A DNA stretch of 64,000 bases from contig JAAFJE010000019.1 of the NCBI GenBank assembly GCA_013298025.1, positions 1 to 64,000 of the forward strand, given 5' to 3'. Under the pieces are notes generated by a model. It was not told the origin of the DNA. It worked only from the letters and a program-made list of their open reading frames with translations, and searched no databases. Positions 1 through 8,913 of this stretch are shown here, piece by piece; the stretch's first letter is position 1; every line of letters begins with the position of its first letter. The DNA comes from Cytophagales bacterium. Lineage in GTDB: Bacteria; Bacteroidota; Bacteroidia; Cytophagales; Spirosomataceae. A program made the translations under genes and the position numbers.

Positions 1-2
1 CC

Positions 3-75
3 GATTCCGTAGCTCAGTTGGTAGAGCAATACACTTTTAATGTATGGGTCCTGGGTTCGAGTCCCAGCGGGATCA
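3..75 (+). tRNA. tRNA-Lys (anticodon TTT), copy 1 of 3
   Basis: A 73-nt cloverleaf. The acceptor arms GATTCCG and CGGGATC pair with one T-G wobble, the anticodon loop is CTTTTAA, the T-arm carries GGTTCGAGTCC and the discriminator is A. CCA is not encoded. It is identical to the two copies downstream. Confidence 0.96.
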
Positions 76-156
76 CCGAGATTGGCAAACGAGCCGATGT
101 TGAAAATAATGTGCATTTGTAGAGCCGAGGCAATGCTTCGGCTTTGCGTGCAAACC

Positions 157-229
157 GATTCCGTAGCTCAGTTGGTAGAGCAATACACTTTTAATGTATG
201 GGTCCTGGGTTCGAGTCCCAGCGGGATCA
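157..229 (+). tRNA. tRNA-Lys (anticodon TTT), copy 2 of 3
   Basis: Identical in sequence to the copy at 3-75, from the GATTCCG acceptor arm to the discriminator A. The spacer between copies 1 and 2 (76-156) is about 80 nt. The three genes probably form one transcript that is cut by tRNA-processing enzymes. Confidence 0.96.
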
Positions 230-318
230 CTGAAGATTACCAGTGGTAAATCTTCCCTTCGCTTCCAGCGTGAAGCATTTATTATATTTGCGTGAAAAGG
301 CTACGTGCCAAATCACCT

Positions 319-391
319 GATTCCGTAGCTCAGTTGGTAGAGCAATACACTTTTAATGTATGGGTCCTGGGTTCGAGTCCCAGCGGGATCA
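319..391 (+). tRNA. tRNA-Lys (anticodon TTT), copy 3 of 3
   Basis: Third identical copy of the lysine tRNA. It is followed within 2 nt by a strong hairpin with a T-run, which makes it the last gene of the tandem unit. Confidence 0.96.
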
Positions 392-392
392 C

Positions 393-429
393 AAAAAAGA
401 GAGGTACAGCTATGTGCCTCTCTTTTTTT
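393..429 (+). terminator. terminator after the tRNA-Lys cluster
   Basis: A-tract, then the stem GAGAGGTACA / TGTGCCTCTC (one internal mismatch), then seven T. The shape is that of an intrinsic terminator directly behind the third tRNA-Lys. The A-tract on the other side means it could also act on the minus-strand gene that ends at 472. Confidence 0.85.
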
Positions 430-471
430 ATGAAATTTTGTCCAAAAATATTTGGTAAATCTGTTATCAAA

Positions 472-1491
472 TTAATGTAAAATTCTAAACGTCAGTTCTT
501 TCAGGCGTTCAGCGTCGGTACTCGAATTGGCTTCAATCCCCTTGGCTTGTAGTTCGAGTTGTTTGATGTCGTGGATAATCTGTAGTACTTTGGGCAAACT
601 ATACTGACGCATACTGGCGAGGTAATCTTTGGCGAAAAAAGGATTGATACCCAAGGCACTGGCAATGCCTTTTTCTGATTTATCACTTTGTGTATGAGCC
701 AATAATACTTTGCTAAAGAAATTAAAAAGCAACAGCACAATGGGGGCAAGCGGATTATCTTTCGGATTAGAGGCAAAAAAGTTGATAATCTGATTGGCCT
801 TTACCACATCTTTCTGAATCAAGGCTTTTTGGTATTCAAAATAATTATACTCTTTGCTGATGCCCACAAATTTCTCGACAACCGCCGCATTGATTTCTTC
901 ATCTACTCGTAGGTTGATGATGATTTTATCAATTTCCGAAGCCAATCTTTTTAAATCATTCCCCACGTTTTCGACCAACATCTGCACTGCCTTCGGACTG
1001 ATTTTTACGCCTTGTTCATGACAATATTCAATCACCCAATCTGGAATTTTATTGTCATACATTTTTTTTGAGCTTATCACGGCTCCTTGCTGGTCGAAAG
1101 CTTTTACCCATGCTTTTCTTTCGTCCACGCTGTCTTTGAAACAAAGCACCAAAATGGTCGATTGAAGTGGATTTTTGGCATAATACTCCAACTGCACTTG
1201 CATTTCTTTTTGCTCTAGTCCAGCAATACCTTGGGCTTCTTTCACCAATACAAGCTGACGCTCCGACATCATCGGATAACGCTTGGCATACGACAGCAAC
1301 GTTGGTACGCTGAGGTCTTTACCATATAATATATATTGATTAAAACCTTTATCGGCTTCGTTCAGGGCATTGGCTTCGATTTGCTCACTGATTTTATCCA
1401 AAAAATAAGGCTCATCACCGTGCAATACATACACAGGATGAAATTTCTTTTTCTTGATTTCTTTTAACGTATCTTGAACGCTTTTGGGCAT
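472..1491 (-). CDS. holA: DNA polymerase III subunit delta
   Basis: Delta subunit of the clamp loader, which opens the beta sliding clamp and loads it on primed DNA. At 339 residues it has the usual length. The N-terminal half (about residues 18-200) is the degenerate AAA+-like module, with VYVLHGDEPYFLDK at about 20-33. The typical HolA helix LKRLASEIDK lies in the middle, and the C-terminal third is the collar domain. The ATG is 22 nt downstream of the stop of the ACP-phosphodiesterase-like gene on the same strand, so the two are probably co-transcribed. The product is recognised from family motifs, with no anomalies. Confidence 0.93.
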   Translation of the reverse strand: MPKSVQDTLKEIKKKKFHPVYVLHGDEPYFLDKISEQIEANALNEADKGFNQYILYGKDLSVPTLLSYAKRYPMMSERQLVLVKEAQGIAGLEQKEMQVQLEYYAKNPLQSTILVLCFKDSVDERKAWVKAFDQQGAVISSKKMYDNKIPDWVIEYCHEQGVKISPKAVQMLVENVGNDLKRLASEIDKIIINLRVDEEINAAVVEKFVGISKEYNYFEYQKALIQKDVVKANQIINFFASNPKDNPLAPIVLLLFNFFSKVLLAHTQSDKSEKGIASALGINPFFAKDYLASMRQYSLPKVLQIIHDIKQLELQAKGIEANSSTDAERLKELTFRILH

Positions 1492-1513
1492 AGCTTGTAA
1501 ATATTTTGGGTTG

Positions 1514-2125
1514 TCAATTTGTACGCAGGGCGTTCTCTGCTAAAAAGTTGGCACAATGTTGCTGTATTTCAGGAAAGAAAGCCTTAAATTCTGCTTCGTA
1601 TAAATCGTAGTCGGTTAATAAATGACTGACAGCATGTTGAATACCCGACTCAAATTTGAGCCTTGAGGCAATTCCTTTCAGCGACCAACTGATGCCTTCG
1701 GTTGTAGCATAGCTTGTCAGCCAATCTCGTGTGGTCATCGAAATCACCATCCTGTCGAGGGCTGGCGGAATGGCTTCTTTTCTTCGTTCGAGCAATTGAT
1801 AAAATGCTTGGCTGAACACAGGCAGTGGCGTTGGACAGTACTGCTGAAAATTTTTGGCAAATATATGGTCATAAAACATATCTACCACAATCCCCGAAAA
1901 TTTATGGAAATGAGGTTGTAGCCGATAAAGACTTTGCTTGACAATCGGATGGGTGTCGGTGAAGCTGTCGATTTGCCTGTGCAAAGCAATGCCTTGGACA
2001 ATCCCTACAGGAAAGCTATCTTGGCTGAGTTTCTGCAAATTGCCTTTGACATAATCGCCCAAGAAGTTGCCCAAAATAATATCTTCGTTGTTGCCAGAGA
2101 GGTAAATATGTGCTAAATAATTCAA
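1514..2125 (-). CDS. ACP phosphodiesterase-like protein (AcpH/DUF479 family)
   Basis: Resembles acyl-carrier-protein phosphodiesterase, which removes the 4'-phosphopantetheine arm from ACP. The 203 residues are all-alpha in character. The family start MNYLAHIYLS and candidate metal ligands His6, Asp24 (NFLGDYVKG), His49, Asp53 and Asp57 (ALHRQIDSFTD) are present. The family belongs to the HD-like metal hydrolases. Activity on ACP is known only for a few members, so the substrate is inferred. It lies upstream of holA on the same strand. Confidence 0.85.
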   Translation of the reverse strand: MNYLAHIYLSGNNEDIILGNFLGDYVKGNLQKLSQDSFPVGIVQGIALHRQIDSFTDTHPIVKQSLYRLQPHFHKFSGIVVDMFYDHIFAKNFQQYCPTPLPVFSQAFYQLLERRKEAIPPALDRMVISMTTRDWLTSYATTEGISWSLKGIASRLKFESGIQHAVSHLLTDYDLYEAEFKAFFPEIQQHCANFLAENALRTN

Positions 2126-2290
2126 ATTTTTCAGAAAATTGATGTTAATGAACTAAAGTTAAGGAAAAAACCTTACGTTTGTAAAAAATCTAGCCTACAT
2201 CTGTATAGGCAAACACACTTTCGTATAGTATCACCAACACGCTGCCCGAAAGTATATAATCATTTGTTGGTTAAAAATAGCTTAAATTCA

Positions 2291-2803
2291 ATGCAAATTT
2301 CTTATGCAAAAGTAGTGTCATTGACTTACGAATTGACAGTGACCGATTCAGACGGAGAGAAAGAGTTAGTAGAAACCGTCGAGCAAGAACAACCTATGGT
2401 TTTTCTATACGGAATGAGTGGTTTACCAGAAGCTTTTGAAGAAAAACTAGCAGGCTTGCAAGCTGGCGATAACTTTGCTTTTGCTATTCCAGCAGAAGAT
2501 GGCTATGGCGAATACGACCCCGAAGCTGTAGTAGAACTACCGAAAGAGATTTTCAAAGTAGATGGCGAATTGGTAGAAGAAATGCTCGAAGTGGGCAATT
2601 ATTTACCCATGAGCGACGACCAAGGTAATAAATTACAAGGTAAAATTGTAGAAGTGACCGAAGAGGTGGTAGTAATGGACTTTAATCACCCATTGGCCGA
2701 TAAAGAAATGTATTTTGCTGGTACAATCCTTTCGGTAAGAGAAGCCACGGCTTCCGAGCTCGACCACGGTCATGTACATGGCGAAGGTGGCGTACACCAT
2801 TAA
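2291..2803 (+). CDS. slyD: FKBP-type peptidyl-prolyl isomerase, SlyD-like
   Basis: Prolyl isomerase and chaperone of the SlyD type, probably cytoplasmic. The ATG at 2291 (MQISYAKVVSL) gives 170 residues. An in-frame ATG at 2264 would add nine residues unlike any SlyD start, so 2291 is preferred. The FKBP fold is split by the insert-in-flap chaperone domain (about residues 65-120). The first segment carries FLYGMSGLPEAFEEKLAGLQ. The C-terminus is His-rich (DHGHVHGEGGVHH), as in metal-binding SlyD proteins. It converges on the dCMP deaminase, with a 12-bp stem hairpin between them. Confidence 0.92.
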   Translation: MQISYAKVVSLTYELTVTDSDGEKELVETVEQEQPMVFLYGMSGLPEAFEEKLAGLQAGDNFAFAIPAEDGYGEYDPEAVVELPKEIFKVDGELVEEMLEVGNYLPMSDDQGNKLQGKIVEVTEEVVVMDFNHPLADKEMYFAGTILSVREATASELDHGHVHGEGGVHH

Positions 2804-2809
2804 GCTGTG

Positions 2810-2844
2810 TTTGTCGTGCAGGGTTATCGACGCTGCACGACAAA
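2810..2844. terminator. hairpin between convergent genes
   Basis: Perfect 12-bp inverted repeat TTTGTCGTGCAG / CTGCACGACAAA with an 11-nt loop, between slyD and the dCMP deaminase gene. There is no T-run on either side, so it may terminate or only stabilise 3' ends. Confidence 0.5.
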
Positions 2845-2846
2845 GC

Positions 2847-3314
2847 TTACAATAACCTTGTTTTGTCGTATTGAACGACTTCTACGCCAAATTTTCTCAA
2901 AAACTCCACGCCTTCGTCTTTGGCTAATCCTTTGTATTGGGCATAGGAATGCAAATAAATCACTTTCGCAATTTTCATCGAATAAATAATCCTAGCACAA
3001 GCAATACAAGGCGACAGGGTTACGTACAAGGTTGCCCCCGCTACTTCAGTGCCGTTTTTTACGGCAAATAAAATAGCATTTTCTTCGGCATGTAAAGCCA
3101 AGGAACAACTGCCTTTGGCATCTCTGGCACAGCCTACTTCTGGAAATTCTTCGTCGCAATTATGTGTGCCTGCCGGAGGCCCATTGTAGCCAATCGAAAT
3201 AATACGGGTTTCTTTGGTTAAGACAGCACCTACTTGAGCCTTGATACAATGCGAGCGTTTGGCCAAGTTGATGGCCAACTCCATAAAAATATCTTGAAAA
3301 TCGGGTCTATTCAT
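2847..3314 (-). CDS. dCMP deaminase family protein
   Basis: Zinc-dependent deaminase that converts dCMP to dUMP for dTMP synthesis (ComEB/DCTD type). It has 155 residues. The zinc and catalytic residues are visible: His75-Ala-Glu77 in LHAEENAI and Cys103/Cys106 in SPCIACAR. The upstream segment with several Cys (NCDEEF, VGCAR, GSCSLALHAE) is typical of dCMP deaminases and separates it from cytosine or tRNA-adenosine deaminases. The start ATG is at 3314. Two tRNA-Met genes with their own terminator lie upstream on the same strand. Confidence 0.93.
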   Translation of the reverse strand: MNRPDFQDIFMELAINLAKRSHCIKAQVGAVLTKETRIISIGYNGPPAGTHNCDEEFPEVGCARDAKGSCSLALHAEENAILFAVKNGTEVAGATLYVTLSPCIACARIIYSMKIAKVIYLHSYAQYKGLAKDEGVEFLRKFGVEVVQYDKTRLL

Positions 3315-3362
3315 GTACGGGTAATTTATGGGATGTACGCAGTAAAAAAGGATTTTACATAC

Positions 3363-3394
3363 AAAAAAAGCTCCTAATTGAAAATTAGGAGCTT
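3363..3394 (-). terminator. terminator of the tRNA-Met pair
   Basis: Read on the minus strand: a perfect 12-bp stem (AAGCTCCTAATT / AATTAGGAGCTT) followed by a run of T. It lies directly downstream of the two tRNA-Met genes and upstream of the dCMP deaminase gene. Confidence 0.88.
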
Positions 3395-3398
3395 CGAG

Positions 3399-3472
3399 TA
3401 GCGGGGAGCAGGATCGAACTGCCGACCTTAGGGTTATGAATCCTACGCTCTAACCATCTGAGCTACCCCGCC
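3399..3472 (-). tRNA. tRNA-Met (anticodon CAT), copy 1
   Basis: A 74-nt cloverleaf on the minus strand. The acceptor GGCGGGG pairs with CCCCGCT (one G-T), the anticodon loop is TTCATAA and the T-arm carries GTTCGATCC. The anticodon stem has an A-C mismatch next to the loop. The anticodon stem lacks the three G-C pairs of initiators, so it is probably elongator Met. A CAT tRNA modified to read Ile (AUA) cannot be excluded. The bases after the discriminator are CTC, so CCA is not encoded. Confidence 0.93.
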
Positions 3473-3495
3473 AGGGGAATATACAAATCTATTGG

Positions 3496-3569
3496 TAGCG
3501 GGGAGCAGGATCGAACTGCCGACCTTAGGGTTATGAATCCTACGCTCTAACCATCTGAGCTACCCCGCC
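3496..3569 (-). tRNA. tRNA-Met (anticodon CAT), copy 2
   Basis: Identical over 74 nt to the gene at 3399-3472 and located 23 nt upstream of it in the transcript. Here the next three bases (3495-3493, minus strand) read CCA, so this copy encodes its own 3' CCA. Confidence 0.93.
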
Positions 3570-3807
3570 GTGATTTGTGGTGCAAAATTAGAAAAATTAT
3601 CTATGGTAGGCAAGTGTATTGCAATAAAAAAGGAAAAATAATTTATAGTGATATGCTTTTCTCTTTGGCTGTCAGAGGCTTATGGCAACCAATAAAAGTG
3701 CAATTGTAGCTTAGGGAAGTTAGCCTAAATCAATATTTACAAATAGTTAATAATCAATTATTTAAACTTTTTTTTACGTATTATACTAGGAAAGATTTTA
3801 CAAATGC

Positions 3808-3837
3808 TTGCATATTAATCTAAGAATTATACCTTTG
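3808..3837 (+). promoter_or_regulatory. Bacteroidota-type promoter for the START-like gene
   Basis: TTG at 3808-3810, 19 nt spacer, then TACCTTTG at 3830-3837, matching the TTG-N19/20-TAnnTTTG consensus. It ends about 27 nt before the ATG at 3865. This supports that start over the in-frame ATG at 3808, which lies inside the promoter. Confidence 0.7.
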
Positions 3838-3864
3838 TCAAAAGGTAATTTTAAATTCTTGCGT

Positions 3865-4257
3865 ATGAGTAAGCACAAATTTGTCGTTGAGTTTGAGTTG
3901 AGGGCCTCTCCCAAGGTACTATTTCCCTATATCAGTTCTGCTTCGGGTTTGCAGCAATGGTTTGCGGAAAAAGTAACCATGAAAGACAGCTCTACATTCG
4001 ATTTTGTATGGGACGGCGACAGCCACCTTGCCAAATTGTCTCAGTTACGATTAAATAAATCCGCAAAGTTTGATTTTGTTCCAAGCAGTACCGACGAAAG
4101 AGACCATAATTACATTGAATTTAAAATGGAAGTTAGTGATTTAACAGGCTCAACCTACCTGAAAATCATTGATTTTTCGAGTAATTCGGATGAGGAGGAA
4201 TTGACCGAACTATGGGAAGATTTAATCTATAAGTTAAAAGAAATTGTTGGTAACTAA
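3865..4257 (+). CDS. START-like domain protein (Aha1/SRPBCC fold)
   Basis: A 130-residue single-domain protein starting MSKHKFVVEFELRASP. The helix-grip pattern is visible: the N-terminal strand, then PKVLFPYISSASGLQQWFAEKV, then a DFVWDGD strand and a C-terminal helix (ELTELWEDLIYKLKEIV). This is the small START-like family common in Bacteroidota. Such folds bind hydrophobic ligands or client proteins, but no function is known for this group. The upstream promoter fits the start chosen. It is followed after about 190 nt by an LptF/LptG-type permease gene with its own -7-like element. Confidence 0.85.
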   Translation: MSKHKFVVEFELRASPKVLFPYISSASGLQQWFAEKVTMKDSSTFDFVWDGDSHLAKLSQLRLNKSAKFDFVPSSTDERDHNYIEFKMEVSDLTGSTYLKIIDFSSNSDEEELTELWEDLIYKLKEIVGN

Positions 4258-4401
4258 ACTTTAGCTAGTTGATTGAGTTTTGTAGCTATCAACTAGCTTC
4301 TTTCTTCTTGTATTACGCTTATCATTTGCAAGACTCCCCAAAGCCTTCTGTATGGGGCTTGCTAATATTTTCCCTTCATTGTTGCTTTGAAACAAAATTG
4401 G

Positions 4402-4409
4402 TAACTTTG
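4402..4409 (+). promoter_or_regulatory. -7 promoter element (TAACTTTG)
   Basis: Match to TAnnTTTG 41 nt upstream of the permease ATG at 4451. No well-spaced -33 element was found, so confidence is limited. Confidence 0.4.
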
Positions 4410-4450
4410 TACCACTTGCCTTGTGCAAGGTTGTGTATTTGATAGATTTC

Positions 4451-5926
4451 ATGAAAAAGATTGATAAGTTGGTGTTACAGGCATTCTGGGGGCCTTTTGT
4501 GCTTACGCTCGCCGTGGTGATTTTTATTTTCCTGATGCGTCTGATTTTGGTTTACTTTGCCGACCTCTTTGGCAAAGACTTAGGCGTTAATTTGTACATA
4601 GAGCTTTTCTTTTACTTTAGCCTTATTACCATTCCTATTGCCTTGCCTTTGGCTATGTTGCTTTCTACCTTGATGACCTACGGTAAATTGGGCGAGTTTT
4701 TTGAGCTAACGGCCATCAAAAGTGCGGGAATCTCGATGGGAAGAGCCATGCGGCCTATTTTGGCAGTAGCGGTGCTGATTACCACTTTTGCTTTTTGGTT
4801 TAATAATATTGCTTTGCCTTGGGCCAACCTCAAAGGCTATCGTTTGCTGTATGATATTAAAACAACCAAAACAACCCTCAATATCAAAGAAGGGATTTTC
4901 TATGACGATTTGCCAGGCTATAGTATCAAGGTGGCCAAAAAATACCCTGATAATAAAACCTTAAAAAATGTCATTATCTATGACCATACCCGCAACGATG
5001 GCAACAAACACGTAACCTTGGCCGATTCGGCCTTGATGTACACCATCAAAAATAAGCAATACCTGGTGTTTGAGCTTTTCAATGGCAAAGACTACGTAGA
5101 AGATGCCGACCGTACTTCGGGCTTAGACGTAACCGACCACGTGGCCCATAGTTTTACCAAAAGTAAGTTGGTGATGAGCCTTGCCGCTTTTGATATGCAA
5201 AAAACGGAAGAGAGCCAATTTAAGCACCATCAAATTATGCGTAATGTGGTAGAGTTGCACCAAGATGAGGATTCGCTCAGAAAGCTAAATGTCGATTTTA
5301 AGAAAGGATTTTACGAAGCGGTGAAAAGCTATTATATCTATAGCCTTAAAACCTTGCCCAAGGTGCTAGACCCTTCGCAAAAGAAACTTTTACGCAACGA
5401 AGGCAATTGGGTAGGTAAAATGATTCATGATAGAATAGACAAACAGCCTTATACTCAATACGATGTAACGATTTCGCAAACCAAAAACCTCATTTCTTTT
5501 GCCGAAAGCAACGAAGTAGCACTCACGGGGCGTTTAGAAGAATTGCACAAAACTACCCTCGAATGGCACCATAAGTTTACCAATGCCATTGCCATTTTTG
5601 TGATGTTTTTGATTGGGGCACCGCTTGGGGCGATTATTAAAAAAGGAGGTTTCGGAATGCCCGTGGTGGTAGCCATTTTCTTCTTTATCTTGATGTACGT
5701 CATGACCCAGCAAGGCGATAAACTGGCCAAAGAAGGAAAAGTATTAGCTCAAATAGGGGCTTGGGCTTCCGATTTTATTTTGTTTGGCATTGGGATGTAT
5801 TTCTTTAGCAAAGCCAAAAGCGATTCCCGCTTGTTTGAATCAGACGTATATGTAATGGCTTTAGATAAAATCAAGATGAGTTGGCAAAACAGTACCCTGC
5901 GAAGAAAAATATTGAGCAAAACCTAG
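4451..5926 (+). CDS. LptF/LptG family permease (YjgP/YjgQ)
   Basis: Inner-membrane permease of the lipopolysaccharide export ABC complex, which extracts LPS from the inner membrane with LptB and passes it to LptC/LptA. The start ATG at 4451 (MKKIDKLVLQAFWGPF) gives 491 residues. Three hydrophobic segments lie in the first 120 residues, a long periplasmic region follows, and three more lie near residues 385-460. This is the family topology, and the YjgP/Q pattern LPLAMLLSTLMTYGKLGEFFELTAIKSAG is split across the second to third segments. It is longer than E. coli LptF/G (about 360) because of an enlarged periplasmic part, as is common in Bacteroidota. Whether it is F or G cannot be told. Confidence 0.88.
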   Translation: MKKIDKLVLQAFWGPFVLTLAVVIFIFLMRLILVYFADLFGKDLGVNLYIELFFYFSLITIPIALPLAMLLSTLMTYGKLGEFFELTAIKSAGISMGRAMRPILAVAVLITTFAFWFNNIALPWANLKGYRLLYDIKTTKTTLNIKEGIFYDDLPGYSIKVAKKYPDNKTLKNVIIYDHTRNDGNKHVTLADSALMYTIKNKQYLVFELFNGKDYVEDADRTSGLDVTDHVAHSFTKSKLVMSLAAFDMQKTEESQFKHHQIMRNVVELHQDEDSLRKLNVDFKKGFYEAVKSYYIYSLKTLPKVLDPSQKKLLRNEGNWVGKMIHDRIDKQPYTQYDVTISQTKNLISFAESNEVALTGRLEELHKTTLEWHHKFTNAIAIFVMFLIGAPLGAIIKKGGFGMPVVVAIFFFILMYVMTQQGDKLAKEGKVLAQIGAWASDFILFGIGMYFFSKAKSDSRLFESDVYVMALDKIKMSWQNSTLRRKILSKT

Positions 5927-5932
5927 GGCAAA

Positions 5933-5964
5933 TTTGCATATAGCCAAAAATAACGCTATTTTTG
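5933..5964 (+). promoter_or_regulatory. promoter of rpsO
   Basis: TTTG at 5933-5936, 20-nt spacer, TATTTTTG at 5957-5964. A full match to the Bacteroidota housekeeping promoter, 37 nt before the rpsO start. Confidence 0.72.
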
Positions 5965-6001
5965 CATGTTTATAAATTTTTTTAAATAAAACTGGTTGAC
6001 G

Positions 6002-6277
6002 ATGTACTTAACAACGGAGAAAAAGCAAGAGATTTTTGAATCTCGTGGACACGCTAAGTCTAAAATCGATACTGGTTCTGCTGAGTCGCAAATTGCACTT
6101 TTTACTTACAGAATCAATCACTTGACTGAGCATTTGAAGAAAAATCACAAAGACCACTCTACTCGTTTGGGTCTTTTGAAATTAGTAGGTAAGCGTAGAA
6201 GCTTATTAGATTACTTAATCAAAAATGACATCACTCGTTACAGAGCTATCATTGCTGAACTCGGCATCAGAAAGTAA
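6002..6277 (+). CDS. rpsO: 30S ribosomal protein S15
   Basis: Primary 16S rRNA-binding protein of the small-subunit platform. The start MYLTTEKKQEIF gives 91 residues, close to the family's 89. An ATG two codons upstream (5996) is possible but less usual. Conserved blocks are DTGSAESQIALFTYRI, HLKKNHKDHSTRLGLL and GKRRSLLDYL. It precedes pnp, the classic rpsO-pnp order, with about 240 nt and a hairpin between them. Confidence 0.97.
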   Translation: MYLTTEKKQEIFESRGHAKSKIDTGSAESQIALFTYRINHLTEHLKKNHKDHSTRLGLLKLVGKRRSLLDYLIKNDITRYRAIIAELGIRK

Positions 6278-6287
6278 TACTTTCACG

Positions 6288-6318
6288 TCAGGGAACTCTC
6301 ATTTGTAGAGTTCCCTGA
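6288..6318 (+). terminator. hairpin between rpsO and pnp
   Basis: TCAGGGAACTCT / AGAGTTCCCTGA, a perfect 12-bp stem directly after rpsO. No T-run follows, so read-through into pnp or RNase processing is possible. Confidence 0.6.
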
Positions 6319-6513
6319 TTGTCGTTTGGTGTAGTTCGTCTTCCCTTCACTTTGGGTCTTCGTTAATAGTTAATGGTTATGTTGCTCGTAAAATAAGCCT
6401 TTCCTATTTTTACTACACGCTTGGCAACAATAGGCCTACTATTAATGACTGCAAATCCAACAAAATCCTTTAACCGATAGTTTATCAAGGAAAAGGTACT
6501 AAGCAAACAATTT

Positions 6514-8643
6514 ATGTCGTTTAACGTTATTACGAAGAAAATCACAATGCCTGATGGTAAAGAAATTACCATCGAAACAGGCAAGCTCGCAAAGCAAGCT
6601 GATGGTGCTGTGGTATTGCGATGCGGAAATATGATGCTTTTGGCTACCGTTGTGGCTAGTCAAGCAGCAAAAGAAGGAGTCGATTTCCTTCCTCTTTCAG
6701 TAGATTACCAAGAAAAATTCGCCTCTGCTGGGAAAATTCCTGGCGGTTTTTTAAGAAGAGAATCTAAATTATCTGACTACGAAGTTTTGGTAAGCCGTTT
6801 GGTGGACAGAGCTTTGCGTCCGACCTTCCCTTCCGATTTTCACGCCGATACACAAGTGATGATTAACCTCATCTCTGCCGATGCCGAAATATTGCCCGAT
6901 GCCTACGTAGGCTTGGCCGCAGCGGCGGCACTTGCGGTGTCTGATATTCCTTTCAATGGCCCTATTTCAGAAGTGAGAGTGGCCAAAATCAATGGCGAGT
7001 ATATCATCAACCCTGTGACGAGCATCTTGAAAGAAGCCGACTTAGAGTTGATTGTAGCAGCGAATGCCAATGATATTTTGATGGTAGAAGGTGAAGCCAA
7101 CGAAGTGTCTGAGCTTGAAATGCTCGAAGCTTTGCGTACCGCACACGAGGCTATCAAATTGCAGTGTGCTGCCTTGAAAGAATTGGAAGAAGCTACTGGC
7201 AAAACACAGAAACGTGAATATTGCCATGAAGTACATGATGAAGAATTACGTCAATCGCTTTGGGATACGTATTTTACTCGTTACTATGAGGTAGCTAAAT
7301 TGGCTAATCCTAGCAAACACGGTAGAAAAGAGAGCTTTAAAGCAATTGAAGAAGAATACTTCGCTTCTTTGCCTGAAGATACAACTGTAAATAAAAGTTT
7401 GGCAAAATGGTATTTCCACGATATTGAGAAAGAAGCCGCTCGCCAATTGGTGTTGAACGAACGTTATCGCCTCGACGGTAGAAAGCTCAACGAAATCCGT
7501 CAAATTATTTGTGAAGTCGATTACCTTCCTTCTCCGCATGGCTCGGCTGTGTTTACAAGAGGAGAAACGCAATCTCTTACAACGGTTACGTTGGGTACAA
7601 AACTTGATGAGCAGATTGTTGACCAAGCCATGACTTCGGGCTACAACCGCTTTATGTTGCACTACAATTTCCCAGGCTTCTCTACAGGTGAGGTGAAACC
7701 TAACCGTGCACCGGGTCGTCGTGAAATTGGTCATGGTAACTTGGCGATGCGTGCCTTGAAAAAAGTATTACCTCCCGATGCCCAAAATCCTTATACCATT
7801 CGTGTAGTATCTGATATTCTCGAATCGAACGGCTCATCGTCGATGGCTACCGTGTGTGCGGGTACATTGGCCTTGATGGATGCTGGTGTGCCTATCAAAG
7901 CACCTGTATCGGGTATTGCGATGGGACTTATCACCGACCCTAAAACGGGTAAATATGCGGTGTTGTCTGACATCCTTGGCGATGAAGACCACTTGGGTGA
8001 TATGGACTTTAAAGTAACAGGTACAGCCAATGGTATCACGGCTTGCCAGATGGATATTAAAGTGGATGGTCTTTCGTATGATGTATTGACCGAAGCTTTA
8101 GAACAAGCCAAACAAGGTCGTTTACATATTCTTGGTAAAATGCAAGAAGCAATCGAAGCTCCTCGTGCCGACTACAAACCTCAAACGCCTCGTGCTTCTG
8201 TAATCAAGATTTTGAAAGAACAGATTGGTTCAGTAATCGGGCCTGGTGGTAAAGTGGTGCAAGATATTCAAAAGCAATCGGGTGCGACTGTTACGATTGA
8301 AGAAAAAGAAGATGGTGGCTATGTGTCTATCTTCTCTGCTAATAAAGCTGCGATGGACATTGCCGTGCGTATGGTAAAAGGCATTGTAGCTGTGCCAGAA
8401 GAAGGCGAAGTGTATGATGGCACCGTGAAGTCGATTATGCCATTTGGTGCTTTCGTCGAATTTTTGCCAGGCAAAGATGGCTTGTTGCATATTTCCGAAA
8501 TTAAATGGGAACGCCTCGAAACAATGGACGGCGTATTGCAAATTGGCGAACAACTGAAAGTGAAATTACTGGAAGTTGATAAGAAAACAGGTAAATACCG
8601 CTTGTCGAGAAAAGCTTTGTTGCCAAAACCAGAGAAAAAATAG
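6514..8643 (+). CDS. pnp: polyribonucleotide nucleotidyltransferase (PNPase)
   Basis: Phosphorolytic 3'-5' exoribonuclease of the RNA degradosome. At 709 residues it is the normal length. In order: RNase PH-like domain 1 (about 10-145), alpha-helical linker domain, RNase PH-like domain 2 (about 320-550) with the catalytic acidic segment [12 protein letters not shown], a KH domain ([16 protein letters not shown]) and a C-terminal S1 domain ([18 protein letters not shown]). The start [18 protein letters not shown] fits the family. It lies downstream of rpsO. Confidence 0.97.
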   Translation: MSFNVITKKITMPDGKEITIETGKLAKQADGAVVLRCGNMMLLATVVASQAAKEGVDFLPLSVDYQEKFASAGKIPGGFLRRESKLSDYEVLVSRLVDRALRPTFPSDFHADTQVMINLISADAEILPDAYVGLAAAAALAVSDIPFNGPISEVRVAKINGEYIINPVTSILKEADLELIVAANANDILMVEGEANEVSELEMLEALRTAHEAIKLQCAALKELEEATGKTQKREYCHEVHDEELRQSLWDTYFTRYYEVAKLANPSKHGRKESFKAIEEEYFASLPEDTTVNKSLAKWYFHDIEKEAARQLVLNERYRLDGRKLNEIRQIICEVDYLPSPHGSAVFTRGETQSLTTVTLGTKLDEQIVDQAMTSGYNRFMLHYNFPGFSTGEVKPNRAPGRREIGHGNLAMRALKKVLPPDAQNPYTIRVVSDILESNGSSSMATVCAGTLALMDAGVPIKAPVSGIAMGLITDPKTGKYAVLSDILGDEDHLGDMDFKVTGTANGITACQMDIKVDGLSYDVLTEALEQAKQGRLHILGKMQEAIEAPRADYKPQTPRASVIKILKEQIGSVIGPGGKVVQDIQKQSGATVTIEEKEDGGYVSIFSANKAAMDIAVRMVKGIVAVPEEGEVYDGTVKSIMPFGAFVEFLPGKDGLLHISEIKWERLETMDGVLQIGEQLKVKLLEVDKKTGKYRLSRKALLPKPEKK

Positions 8644-8690
8644 AACGAACACGCCCGTATTTGTGTTCTATAGATAGCACACGAATACCG
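8642..8690. repeat. inverted-repeat fragment behind pnp
   Basis: AGAACGAACACG and TGTGTTCT form an inverted repeat directly after the pnp stop. The words GAACACGCCCG and CTATAGATAGCACACGAATA resemble the loop of the element at 36234-36291 (CTACAGAAAGCACACAAATA). It may be a further member of that family. Confidence 0.45.
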
Positions 8691-8913
8691 TTTTTCGTTT
8701 CCTACCAAACAATTATAAGCATTCGTGCAGGTTTAGTATGAATATGCCTAAAACTGCCTCGCACTTATATTTGTTTGGTAGCTGGCTTTTCGGGATATGC
8801 TATATTTCGATGTGTGAATTAAAATATTGTATGGATTAATTACAATTGATTGGCGTTTTATTCGTAATATCATTGTAAGGTTAATCTTTAGAACATCAAG
8901 GTAAGTAATTAAT

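Noticed and set aside
40-480. Short reading frames across the tRNA-Lys cluster
   Set aside because: They run through the three tRNAs and repeat the same tRNA-derived peptide; there is no gene there apart from the tRNAs.
6288-6318. Riboswitch or ribosomal-protein leader between rpsO and pnp
   Set aside because: Only a simple hairpin is visible; no known leader motif is recognisable.
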